A stretch of DNA of 17,077 bases from NCBI GenBank assembly GCA_934636325.1, contig CAKUAK010000122.1:1-17077 (forward strand), given 5' to 3'. The notes beneath the pieces were generated by a model. That model was not told the DNA's origin. It searched no databases and saw only the letters and a program-made list of their open reading frames with translations. Both the position numbers and the translations under genes were made by a program. This document shows, piece by piece, positions 7,041 to 14,571 of the stretch (the stretch's first letter is position 1; the number at the start of each line of letters is the position of its first letter). This DNA comes from an uncultured Eubacteriales bacterium. Its GTDB lineage: Bacteria > Bacillota > Clostridia > Oscillospirales > Butyricicoccaceae.

Positions 7041-8270
7041 TCAATAATCCTCCTCCGCGGCCGAAAGCCCGGCCTTCATCCCGGTCGACCACGCGATCTG
7101 AAGGTTGAATCCCCCGGTATATCCGTCGACGTCAATGATCTCCCCGGCAAAATACAGCCCGGGCACCAGCTTTGAACCCATTGTTTTCGGAGAAATTTCC
7201 TTTACGGACACACCGCCGGAGGTTACGATCGCTTCGTCAAAAGGCCCTGTCCCGACTATCTCCAAACCGAAGCATTTTATCAGCCTGACGAGCCCGAGGC
7301 GCTGCTGACGCGTTATCTCGTGGACCTTCTGCTCTGCCGGTATACCGGAAAGCTCTATTATGACCGGTATCAGCTTGGCCGGGAGCAGTTTGGAAAGCGA
7401 ATTGGAAAAATCACGGTTGATATTTTCGTCAAAATCACGGAGTATACGCCTGTCCAGGGCCGCTTCGTCCAGCGCCGGCTTGAGGTCTATATCAAGCTCA
7501 TAAGGAAAATCGGCGCTTCTGGCAATACACGCCGAAGCGCTCAGAATAACAGGGCCTGAAACACCGTATGATGTAAAGACCATTTCTCCGAAGTCATTAT
7601 ATATTTTTTTGCCGTTTTTAGAAAGGGTGACAGCAATATTTCTCAACGAAAGTCCTTCGAGCCGTTTCGGCAGGCTTCCCTTTGCCGCAAGCGGGACGAG
7701 CGACGGATGGGGCTCTGTCACGGTATGGCCGAGCATGGCTGCCAGCCGATAGCCGCTGCCGTCCGATCCGGTTTTGGGATATGACCTGCCGCCGCAGGCA
7801 AGTATGACGCGATCGCAGGGATATTCGCCCTTATGCCCGGCTATGCCGCAGACGCGGCCATCGCGGCAAGTGACCTCGCGCGCTTTATCATTTACTATCC
7901 TTACCCCAAGCTCTTTCATTCTTTTCAGAAGAGCCGCCGATATATCCATGGCTCTATCGGAAACAGGAAATACACGATTTCCCCTTTCGGTCTTGAGCGG
8001 CACGCCGAGCTCCTCGAAAAAAGCCAGTGTATCGGCCGGGTCAAAGGAATTAAAAGCGCTGTAAAGGAATTGACCATTACCTGGAATATTCTTAATGAGC
8101 GTGGGGATATCACAGTTATTTGTAATATTTCCGCGTCCCTTGCCTGTGATATTGAGCTTCATCCCCGGGCGGCTGCTGTGCTCGACGACAAATACATCCG
8201 CGCCCGCTCCGGCTGCGGCGACAGCCGCTATCATACCGGCCGCACCCGCACCTACGATCCCGATCTTCAT
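7041..8270 (-). CDS. NAD(P)/FAD-dependent oxidoreductase, HI0933/YhiN/BaiN family
   Basis: This is a flavoprotein of about 409 aa. It opens with a dinucleotide-binding fold (MKIGIVGAGAAGMIAAVAAA, GxGxxG at 7-12) and carries the family signature LNITGKGRGNITNN (39-52). The C-terminus has the second FAD contact block (TSGGVSVKEISPKTM ... GLYFAGEIIDVDGYTGGFNLQ). Family members are widespread and mostly of unknown substrate; one gut member, BaiN, acts on bile-acid intermediates, but sequence alone does not justify that role here. I chose ATG at 8270, not an in-frame ATG at 8357, because the extra 29 residues are basic and non-homologous in look, would overlap the rpiR coding end, and AGGAGAG lies upstream of 8270. 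The neighbours cmk and plsC suggest a conserved housekeeping locus. Confidence 0.92.
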   Translation of the reverse strand: MKIGIVGAGAAGMIAAVAAAGAGADVFVVEHSSRPGMKLNITGKGRGNITNNCDIPTLIKNIPGNGQFLYSAFNSFDPADTLAFFEELGVPLKTERGNRVFPVSDRAMDISAALLKRMKELGVRIVNDKAREVTCRDGRVCGIAGHKGEYPCDRVILACGGRSYPKTGSDGSGYRLAAMLGHTVTEPHPSLVPLAAKGSLPKRLEGLSLRNIAVTLSKNGKKIYNDFGEMVFTSYGVSGPVILSASACIARSADFPYELDIDLKPALDEAALDRRILRDFDENINRDFSNSLSKLLPAKLIPVIIELSGIPAEQKVHEITRQQRLGLVRLIKCFGLEIVGTGPFDEAIVTSGGVSVKEISPKTMGSKLVPGLYFAGEIIDVDGYTGGFNLQIAWSTGMKAGLSAAEEDY

Positions 8271-8286
8271 TGGTATATATTCTCTC

Positions 8287-9120
8287 CTATATCGTAAAGT
8301 TTGCGGCTTCGTCCGATAAGCGCAGCTTCTTCTGCGCCTTTTCATCGTTGCGGACAAGCAGACATATTATGCTGCCGCAAAGAGATATGAGCGGAGCTAA
8401 CGTGCCGTTGACGCCATAGTCTCCGTATTCCGAGATCAGATTTATATCGGCATAATTGGATATCTCTGACTTGCTGCCCTCGCTTATCGTGGCGACCGAG
8501 GCTTCTTTATACCTTGCAAAAGCCGCCAGCTTTTTGGTCGTATCGGAATGCACCGGGAAGCTGATTATGATAAGCAGATCGCCGTTATCTATATCAGCCA
8601 CGGAAGAAATCGGATCGACCCCCGTATGGTTGACATCGCAGACATTGGGCAGAAGTATCCTGAGATAATAACTGAGATACTGTGCGGCAGCGGAAGCATA
8701 CCCCTGACCGTAAATATAGACCTTCGAGCTGAGCGAAAGGCGTGTGCAGAGATTATTCACGGCATCGACATCATTGAGATCGGTGTTCTTTTTGATGTTT
8801 ATGGCATCGGCCGCCGCAATGCCGCGAAAGACGTCGTTGTCATCGGGGTTGTCCGACATGACCTCAAAGCGAGAAAGAGCCGAAAGGCGGTATTTGAGCT
8901 CTGTCTGAAGGGCCTGCTGAAAGTCGGTAAAGCCGTCAAATCCAAGAGCTGTGGCAAAACGCATGACGGTCGACTGGCTTACGCCCGAGACCGATGCAAG
9001 CTCAAAAGAGCTCATAAAGGCGGCTTTATCACAATGCTCGAGCACAAATGCCGCCAAAAGGCGCTGTCCCTTTGTGAACCCCGAGTACTTTTCCGAAATA
9101 ATCTCGCTGATACGCATCAT
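8287..9120 (-). CDS. MurR/RpiR family transcriptional regulator (HTH + SIS)
   Basis: The 277-aa protein has the two-domain layout of RpiR regulators. The N-terminal HTH_6 domain (about 1-77) includes the recognition helix region ELASVSGVSQSTVMRFATALGF (40-61, split here only by description). A sugar-isomerase (SIS) domain follows at about 125-250, with the phosphosugar-binding-like loop IYGQGYASAAAQYL (136-149) and LLIIISFPVHSDTTKKL. Such proteins usually sense sugar phosphates and control sugar or amino-sugar genes. No sugar gene lies in the window, so its targets are probably elsewhere, or it may control the adjacent flavoprotein. ATG at 9120 is preceded by GAAGGA about 9 nt upstream. It is separated from rluB by about 49 nt with no terminator. 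Confidence 0.93.
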   Translation of the reverse strand: MMRISEIISEKYSGFTKGQRLLAAFVLEHCDKAAFMSSFELASVSGVSQSTVMRFATALGFDGFTDFQQALQTELKYRLSALSRFEVMSDNPDDNDVFRGIAAADAINIKKNTDLNDVDAVNNLCTRLSLSSKVYIYGQGYASAAAQYLSYYLRILLPNVCDVNHTGVDPISSVADIDNGDLLIIISFPVHSDTTKKLAAFARYKEASVATISEGSKSEISNYADINLISEYGDYGVNGTLAPLISLCGSIICLLVRNDEKAQKKLRLSDEAANFTI

Positions 9121-9169
9121 TTGCTCATATCCTTCTGATTTATATATTTTTTTATCCCGCCTGTTGTGA

Positions 9170-9892
9170 TCACTTAAGAGACTTGAGATACTCCACCTCG
9201 TCGGCTGTAAGATGCCTGTAGCATCCGCTTTGCAGATCGGAAAGCATAAGTTTTCCCACTGATACCCTTTTAAGGGACCTTACCGTGAAGCCGCAGTGGG
9301 TGCACATACGCCTTATCTGGCGGTTTTTGCCCTGCCTGATGCTCATGGTCAGGATACATCCATCGTCAAGGTCAACTACTTTACGGCACCTTGCCGGAAG
9401 CAGCTTAACACCGTCGATCGTCATTGGATGAGACAGCATCTTGTCAGCCGGCTCCTGAAGGGGCTTTCCGTCATAGCTTATATTGACAAGATATGTCTTA
9501 TATACCCTGTGTGAGGGATGTGTCAGCTTATTGGCCAACTCTCCGTCATTCGTCATGATAAGCAGACCCTCCGAATGCATATCGAGCCGTCCGACAGGAT
9601 AGATCCTCTGCGGTATATCCTTGACCAGTTCAAGCACCGTAGGCCGCCCTGCTTCATCCGACAGTGTCGTGACATATCCGCGGGGCTTATTGAGCATTAT
9701 GTATACTTTTTGGTTGTTTGATGAGATATCTTCACCGAAAAGTGTTATCCTGTCATGCTCGGGGTCGGCCGACTGTCCCAAAATTGCTATAATGTTATTT
9801 ACCTTTACAGCGCCGGAACTTATATATTCTTCGGCTTTGCGGCGCGAACAAATGCCGCTGGCCGACAGTATTTTCTGCAATCTCTCTTTCAC
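9170..9892 (-). CDS. rluB: 23S rRNA pseudouridine synthase, RluB/RsuA family
   Basis: This enzyme isomerises a uridine in rRNA to pseudouridine. The 240-aa protein has an N-terminal S4 RNA-binding domain (about 1-60: RLQKILSASGICSRRKAEEYI) and the catalytic domain with the RsuA-family motif GRLDMHSEGLLI, in which D104 is the catalytic aspartate. GKNRQIRRM near the C-terminus is also typical. The start is GTG at 9892; AGGAAG (9904-9899), overlapping the end of the upstream carboxypeptidase gene, is 6 nt before it, so translation is coupled. Gene context next to scpAB and a D,D-carboxypeptidase matches rluB (ypuL) of B. subtilis. The exact target uridine cannot be told from sequence; family assignment is secure. 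Confidence 0.93.
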   Translation of the reverse strand: MKERLQKILSASGICSRRKAEEYISSGAVKVNNIIAILGQSADPEHDRITLFGEDISSNNQKVYIMLNKPRGYVTTLSDEAGRPTVLELVKDIPQRIYPVGRLDMHSEGLLIMTNDGELANKLTHPSHRVYKTYLVNISYDGKPLQEPADKMLSHPMTIDGVKLLPARCRKVVDLDDGCILTMSIRQGKNRQIRRMCTHCGFTVRSLKRVSVGKLMLSDLQSGCYRHLTADEVEYLKSLK

Positions 9893-9895
9893 GGT

Positions 9896-10999
9896 TCACT
9901 TCCTGAATATTCTTTTCAGCAGGCCGAAAAACCCTATGTTTTCCGCGCCGCCGAGCTCTGCTATGTCCTGTTTATAATATACCTCTCTTGACGCGATTTC
10001 AACATCATCGAGTGTAATAACTACCTTGCCGTAAAGATCCCCGGCACATACCGGGGCGTACACCATCCTTGGTCCCTCGAGAGATATCTTTATCCGCTCT
10101 CCCTCTTCGGGCATTATCCCAACGGAAAAGCCGCTGTTTACATAGAGCGGGCAGTTACCCCTTTCTCCGGAAACGATCCTTGCCGATCCGATCTCGCCTG
10201 TCGGCAGGATATCGGCCTCTTCCAACACGCCGATATATTTGTCGTACAGCTTAATATGATCATTCCAATCATCAGGCGCGCTAAGAGTGACCACTATTAC
10301 CTGCCGCCCCATGCTTTCGGCGGCGCTTACAAGGCATCTGCCGGCCTTCTTTGTAAAACCGGTCTTTACGCCGCATATGCCGGGATACATACCAAGCAGC
10401 CTATTATGGTTTTTCATGTATCTTCCGGCTATTGATATGTTGGCCGTTCCAACGATCTTTCGGAACTCGGGCAGCCGCATGGCCTCCGCGGTAAGACGGG
10501 CCATATCGTATGCCGTTGAATGATGATCGCCTTCATCAAGCCCATTGGGGTTTTCAAAATGCGTATCATTCAGCCCAAGCTGCGTGGCATATCGGTTCAT
10601 AAGCGCAACAAAATCCTCTCCATTGCCGGTAAGGCATGAAGAAAGTGCCACCGCCGCGTCATTCCCGCTCATAAGCATAAGGCCGTACAGCAGCTCTTCC
10701 ACACTGAGTTCTTCCCCTGTCTTCAGATACATGGACGAACCCTCGATACCGGTCCACGAGGGACGGATCTCGTATCTTCTGTCAAGCTCGTATATCTTCA
10801 GGGATGTATACGCCGTCATTATCTTGGTCGTGCTGGCTATCGGCATATGAGCCTTGGAATTCTTTTCGAAAAGGACCTTTCCTGTCAATCCGTCATAAAC
10901 GACAGCACTTTTGGCCGATATATCATTAGGCGCAATAGCAAAGCTCTGTACCGTCAGACACCAGAGCACAAGAAAAACAACAGCAGCCATCCTTTTCAA
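9896..10999 (-). CDS. D-alanyl-D-alanine carboxypeptidase (peptidase S11, PBP5/DacB/DacF type)
   Basis: This low-molecular-weight penicillin-binding protein trims the terminal D-Ala from peptidoglycan side chains outside the cell. It has 367 aa. A signal peptide (about 1-22) is followed by the three active-site motifs: STTK (S56 nucleophile, K59), SGN (111-113) and KTG (212-214). A C-terminal PBP5-like beta domain follows, and a short basic, amphipathic tail (FFGLLKRIFRK) that probably anchors it to the membrane surface. The start is TTG at 10999, since GAGGTG (11012-11007) is 7 nt upstream; an ATG three codons later lacks spaced Shine-Dalgarno sequence. Lying between gerW and rluB it corresponds in position to sporulation-linked dacB of B. 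subtilis, but I cannot separate dacB from dacF, so no symbol is given. Confidence 0.95.
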   Translation of the reverse strand: MKRMAAVVFLVLWCLTVQSFAIAPNDISAKSAVVYDGLTGKVLFEKNSKAHMPIASTTKIMTAYTSLKIYELDRRYEIRPSWTGIEGSSMYLKTGEELSVEELLYGLMLMSGNDAAVALSSCLTGNGEDFVALMNRYATQLGLNDTHFENPNGLDEGDHHSTAYDMARLTAEAMRLPEFRKIVGTANISIAGRYMKNHNRLLGMYPGICGVKTGFTKKAGRCLVSAAESMGRQVIVVTLSAPDDWNDHIKLYDKYIGVLEEADILPTGEIGSARIVSGERGNCPLYVNSGFSVGIMPEEGERIKISLEGPRMVYAPVCAGDLYGKVVITLDDVEIASREVYYKQDIAELGGAENIGFFGLLKRIFRK

Positions 11000-11049
11000 A
11001 CCCTATCACCTCGAAACAGCTTATGGAGATGACCGGGTTTTTATGAAGA

Positions 11050-11430
11050 TCAATAGACCTCGGGCGGTGTTTCTTCCTTCTTGCTCCCCTTGAACTTATC
11101 AATGATGCCGGGGACCATATCAATTATCTTATCGACCGATGAATTTGTCGGAGGATCAATATATATCATCCGCACATTTCCCGAAGATACCACGATAAAC
11201 GCGATGGGGACGATCGAGACCCCCGCACCGCTGCCTGCGCCAAAGGAGGTCTTGTCATTCTTGTCCGTTCCATCGGTCCCGCCCGATGCAAAGCCGAAGG
11301 TCACCTTTGACACCGGTATAAGGGTAGTTCCATCAGGAGTCGTTATCGGTTCCCCGACAACGGTATTGACATCGACGAGCTCTTTTATCTTGGACATCGT
11401 CTGGCCCATGACTTCGTTTAAGCTGCTCAT
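11050..11430 (-). CDS. gerW: GerW (YtfJ) family sporulation protein
   Basis: The 126-aa product has the characteristic GerW core: an N-terminal helix (EVMGQTMSKIKELVDVNTVVG), then TPDGTTLIPVSKVTFGFASGG, a Gly/Ser/Asp-rich patch, GAGSGAGVSIVPIAFIVV, and a hydrophilic tail. In B. subtilis GerW (YtfJ) is made in the forespore and is needed for normal germination through the L-alanine receptor pathway; its molecular mechanism is not known. The ATG at 11430 is one base after the stop of the DUF2953 gene, with AAGGCGGTG overlapping that stop as a modest Shine-Dalgarno. The ytfI-ytfJ pairing is conserved in many spore formers, which supports both calls. Confidence 0.93.
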   Translation of the reverse strand: MSSLNEVMGQTMSKIKELVDVNTVVGEPITTPDGTTLIPVSKVTFGFASGGTDGTDKNDKTSFGAGSGAGVSIVPIAFIVVSSGNVRMIYIDPPTNSSVDKIIDMVPGIIDKFKGSKKEETPPEVY

Positions 11431-11431
11431 A

Positions 11432-12040
11432 TTACACCGCCTTATCTTTATTTAATCTATTCCATCTGCAATACAGCATGATCCCGACGACTATAAGCTG
11501 TATCGGCAGGGCCATTACTGTCATATTAAGCATAAAGCTGGTTTTCCCTTCAAACTCGGGATATATTCTGATCTCTCTTCGCCTGACCTTTATAAACCGC
11601 TCGATCTTGGGCACAGCCGCACCGGCTGCGCTGCACGCCGCGCCATACATCATCGCTGTCTTGGCCGCATCGTCATTGTGAATATGAAGGTCAAACACAA
11701 ACTTCGGTACGAATATCCCTTTGGCTATCCAAGACAGGGCGTCGGCCAGGAAACCGAGATACTCGAATATCTTTTTAGGATCGAGCCTGAACTTTTCCCC
11801 CGATCCTTCTGTTTCCTCATGGTTTTTTTCCGAGACCTTCTTCTTTTCCCGCTTTTTACGGCCGTCGGAACCCGAGGCTTTCCCTTTGCCGGACGGATAT
11901 ATCTTTACCTTAAGTCCAAGGGCCCTCGCATAGACATTAAGATAGGAATCCCCGGCCGAAAGGCTTACTCCGGCCGGTATTATCAAAAGCAGAAGAAGCA
12001 GCTCTAATATGACCAGGAAAAAGATCAATATCCATTTCAT
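11432..12040 (-). CDS. DUF2953 (YtfI-like) membrane protein
   Basis: This 202-aa protein has an N-terminal membrane helix (about 4-23), a beta-rich segment, a strongly charged linker rich in Lys, Arg and Glu (about 51-85), a DUF2953-like central part (KFVFDLHIHNDDAAKTAMMYG, near 113-133, and a basic KVRRREIRIYPEF near 151-163) and a second membrane helix near 172-190. The placement directly before gerW mirrors ytfI-ytfJ in B. subtilis, so a link to sporulation is likely, but the function is unknown. The ATG overlaps the scpB stop by four bases (ATGA), which indicates coupled translation. Confidence 0.8.
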   Translation of the reverse strand: MKWILIFFLVILELLLLLLIIPAGVSLSAGDSYLNVYARALGLKVKIYPSGKGKASGSDGRKKREKKKVSEKNHEETEGSGEKFRLDPKKIFEYLGFLADALSWIAKGIFVPKFVFDLHIHNDDAAKTAMMYGAACSAAGAAVPKIERFIKVRRREIRIYPEFEGKTSFMLNMTVMALPIQLIVVGIMLYCRWNRLNKDKAV

Positions 12041-12597
12041 TCGGCCAGCTCACCGCCATCCGGCTTTGAAAGTATCTTTTCTATGTCGAGATCACCGTCG
12101 GACAAAAGCTCGTCAAGCCCGGAAATACCAAAGGAACGCAAAAACTTTTCACTTGTCCGGTACAATGCCGGACGCCCGGGCACATCGAGCCTCCCGCAGT
12201 TCTCTATAAGGCCTTTATTTATAAGCGAATTGACTGTATACGAGCTGTCGGTGCCGCGTATCTGTTCGATATATATCCTTGTGACCGGCTGTTTATATGC
12301 GATTATGGCAAGGACCTCCATGGCCGACGGCGACAGCATCGGCGGTTTGCCCGATTCAAGCGCCCTGCGCACCCACGCCGAATACTCCGGGCGCGAAACG
12401 AGCTGATATTTGCCCTCCAGCTTTATGAGCTTTATGCCCCTGTGTCCACTGTCGTATTGCTCAGAAAGTATGGCCGCCGCTCTTTCAAGCTCACCTTGCT
12501 CGACACTCAGGATGCTGCACAGTCTCACCTCGTCAATGGGGTCACCGGATGCAAACAGAACGGCCTCGAGCATACAGCAGAGTCTATTGTCTCCCAT
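12037..12597 (-). CDS. scpB: Segregation and condensation protein ScpB
   Basis: ScpB is the winged-helix kite subunit that joins ScpA and SMC in the bacterial condensin complex, needed for chromosome compaction and segregation. The protein has about 186 aa with the expected pattern: LEAVLFASGDPI at the N-terminus, a first winged-helix domain, then the conserved SPSAMEVLAIIAYKQPVTR and IEQIRGTDS, GLIENCGRLDVPGRPALYRTS. I chose the ATG at 12597 because AAGGGGG lies 6 nt upstream; in-frame ATGs at 12615 and 12603 sit in or before that site. The start lies within the scpA coding end (14-nt overlap), typical for the pair, and the stop overlaps the next gene. Confidence 0.95.
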   Translation of the reverse strand: MGDNRLCCMLEAVLFASGDPIDEVRLCSILSVEQGELERAAAILSEQYDSGHRGIKLIKLEGKYQLVSRPEYSAWVRRALESGKPPMLSPSAMEVLAIIAYKQPVTRIYIEQIRGTDSSYTVNSLINKGLIENCGRLDVPGRPALYRTSEKFLRSFGISGLDELLSDGDLDIEKILSKPDGGELAE

Positions 12598-13315
12598 TTG
12601 CATCCCCCTTATCAATAAGGCAATATCCTTCTTTTTCGTCCTCTATGATATCTATGCGGTCGAGCCTTGAAAGCTCCAAGACAGCAAGAAAAACTGCCAC
12701 CATTTCCGAGCGGTCATGCGCCCCAGATATCAGCTCAATAAAGCTGAGCCTGCGGCTCAATTCGAATCTCGAGCTTATCATATCCATGACGTCACTGACC
12801 GGCATTTTTTCGACATTGACGATGCCCTCAAGAGCCTCGACTGTCGGTGGCAGCTTCTTTGCCGCATTTTCCAAGACAGCTGCCATCGCATGAAAAAGCT
12901 GTTCCAATGTGTTGCCGTAAAGCTGATCCTCATCCGGGGCCATAATCTCACGCTGCCTGACGAATACGTCTCCGGCCGTTTTATAGCGCGAGAGCAGAAG
13001 CTGCCCCGCCATTTTCACACGCCGATAATCAAGGAGGGCCTCGACCAATTCGGCACGGGGATCATCGGTCTCCTCATCGTCATGAACAGGCAGCAGCATT
13101 CTTGACTTGATATAAACAAGCTGCGCCGCCATGGCGATAAAGTCACCGGTCAGCTCGATATCCATACGCTGCATAGCTTCAAGGTATTCGAGATATTGTT
13201 CGAGGATCTCGGCTATCGGGATATCCTTTATCTCTATCTTATTTTTAGATAGAAGATGCAACAGCAGATCGAGGGGGCCATCGAATACCTCAAGATGAAA
13301 AGTAACGTCAGGCAT
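12584..13315 (-). CDS. scpA: Segregation and condensation protein ScpA
   Basis: ScpA is the kleisin subunit that bridges the SMC dimer with ScpB. The 243-aa product has the conserved N-terminal SMC-neck-binding region (FHLEVFDGPLDLLLHLL at 6-22, KNKIEIKDIPIAEI), the FIAMAAQLVYIKSRMLLP helix, an acidic linker near 78-88, and a C-terminal winged-helix part (MVAVFLAVLELSRLDRI). The ATG overlaps the stop of the M50 protease gene by one base (TAATG). It has only a weak Shine-Dalgarno (GTGGGG), so its translation may depend on coupling to the upstream gene. Confidence 0.96.
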   Translation of the reverse strand: MPDVTFHLEVFDGPLDLLLHLLSKNKIEIKDIPIAEILEQYLEYLEAMQRMDIELTGDFIAMAAQLVYIKSRMLLPVHDDEETDDPRAELVEALLDYRRVKMAGQLLLSRYKTAGDVFVRQREIMAPDEDQLYGNTLEQLFHAMAAVLENAAKKLPPTVEALEGIVNVEKMPVSDVMDMISSRFELSRRLSFIELISGAHDRSEMVAVFLAVLELSRLDRIDIIEDEKEGYCLIDKGDANGRQ

Positions 13316-13956
13316 TACAGCAGCCCCACAAGACTTGCAAGATCAAGGGATCGGTTTATAAAGAATCTATACACCATATTCTGCCCCCAGCCGATGATGC
13401 CATCCATGAAACCGAGATAAAGGCAGAGAAGCAGACCCAAACGTATATATCCCTCATAACGGTAAAACCAGGCAACGGCCCGATTGGGAAGAAAAAGGAA
13501 CAATATCTTTGACCCATCCAGCGGCGGCACAGGCAAAAGATTGAAAACGGCGAGGCCAACATTAAGGCTTGCAAAAACCCTGAAAAATGCCGCCATGGCC
13601 GCAAGCACCCTGCCCGGCTGCGACAGCGTTACAAAAACATATATCAGGATCGCGGCAAAGCCCATCAGAAAATTGGAGACAGGCCCGGCCAGAGCCGTTA
13701 TTGCCATGCCGAGCTTTGGCTTTTTAAAATAACGCGGATCTATCGGAACAGGCTTTGCCCATCCAAAGCCGACAAAAACCATACAGATAAAGCCTATCGG
13801 GTCGAGATGCGAAAGCGGATTCAGCGACAGTCTGCCGCGGCTTTTTGCCGTGGGATCTCCGAGCAGATAGGCCGTATAGGCATGGCTCATTTCATGGAAT
13901 GTAATGGCTATAAGGGCCGCCGGAATGACGGTCAGATAATACTGAAGATTTTTCAA
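13315..13956 (-). CDS. Site-2 protease family membrane metalloprotease (M50)
   Basis: The 213-aa protein has several membrane helices and the zinc-binding motif HEMSH (H21-H25) in the first helix, with the third ligand in PVPPLDG (D147). The short PDZ-less form with LNPLSHLDPIG and WAKPVPIDP is the compact subgroup often annotated as 'site-2 protease family' (YwhC-like) and commonly found beside scpA in Firmicutes. Such enzymes cut within membranes; the substrate of this subgroup is not established. The start is TTG at 13956 with GGAGG (13969-13965) 8 nt upstream. The gene follows engB by 20 nt and overlaps scpA by one base. Confidence 0.93.
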   Translation of the reverse strand: MKNLQYYLTVIPAALIAITFHEMSHAYTAYLLGDPTAKSRGRLSLNPLSHLDPIGFICMVFVGFGWAKPVPIDPRYFKKPKLGMAITALAGPVSNFLMGFAAILIYVFVTLSQPGRVLAAMAAFFRVFASLNVGLAVFNLLPVPPLDGSKILFLFLPNRAVAWFYRYEGYIRLGLLLCLYLGFMDGIIGWGQNMVYRFFINRSLDLASLVGLL

Positions 13957-13976
13957 TTCACCGGCCTCCGGCAGAA

Positions 13977-14564
13977 TTATTTAAAAACGGAAAGCATATC
14001 GGCCACGAGGGCATCGCGTCCATCGCCCTTTTCAGCTGAAAAAGGAATAACGAGAACCGATTCGTCAAGCTCAAGCGTCTGTTTTATAAGATCTATAGCC
14101 GGAGCTATCTGAGATGGCTTGAGCTTATCAGATTTATTGGCGACGACGGTAAAGGGCAAATTATAAGAACGTATCCATTCGACCATCGTGACATCGTCGG
14201 CCGTCGGCTTATGCCGTATGTCGACGATCAGATAAAGCCGGGATATCATATCCATATCGGCATCAAAATAGGCCTCTATCAGCTTGGAATAGCGTGCGCG
14301 CTCTTCCTTTGACGTGCGCGAATAGCCGTATCCCGGAAGGTCTATGATCCACGCCTTGTCCTCGACGCTGAACATATTGACATAGACCGTCTTGCCCGGC
14401 ATCGAGCTGACCTTTGCAAAGCCCTTTTTGCCGACGACACGGTTTATCGTCGACGACTTGCCGACATTCGACTTGCCGGCAAACACAAATCTCTTCTGCG
14501 GGCCGCCCGGGAAATCCGAGGGCGACGCCGCAGAGCGCACAAATACTGTTTTATTTAAGTTCAT
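13977..14564 (-). CDS. engB: Ribosome biogenesis GTP-binding protein EngB (YsxC/YihA)
   Basis: EngB is an essential GTPase in assembly of the large ribosomal subunit. The 195-aa protein has all GTPase motifs: G1 GKSNVGKS (30-37), switch I region with SSMPGKTVYVN, G3 DLPGYGYS (75-82), G4 NKSD (143-146) and G5 SAEKG (175-179). The DLPGYGYS form is specific to this family. The ATG at 14564 has AGGTGAG just upstream, overlapping the lon stop codon. The order lon-engB is conserved across Firmicutes (lonA-ysxC in B. subtilis), so the two are probably co-expressed. Confidence 0.97.
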   Translation of the reverse strand: MNLNKTVFVRSAASPSDFPGGPQKRFVFAGKSNVGKSSTINRVVGKKGFAKVSSMPGKTVYVNMFSVEDKAWIIDLPGYGYSRTSKEERARYSKLIEAYFDADMDMISRLYLIVDIRHKPTADDVTMVEWIRSYNLPFTVVANKSDKLKPSQIAPAIDLIKQTLELDESVLVIPFSAEKGDGRDALVADMLSVFK

Positions 14565-14571
14565 TTCTCAC

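Noticed and set aside
8271..8357. Start of the flavoprotein at 8357
   Set aside because: The added 29 residues are basic, lack family character and would overlap the rpiR coding end; MKIGIVGAGAAG is the normal N-terminus.
9166..9173. Palindrome GTGATCAC at the rluB stop codon
   Set aside because: Only 8 bp, flanks do not extend the symmetry, and part of it is the end of rluB; not enough for an operator call.
12598..12615. ATGs at 12615 and 12603 as the scpB start
   Set aside because: The Shine-Dalgarno AAGGGGG falls at or after them; the ATG at 12597 has 6-nt spacing.
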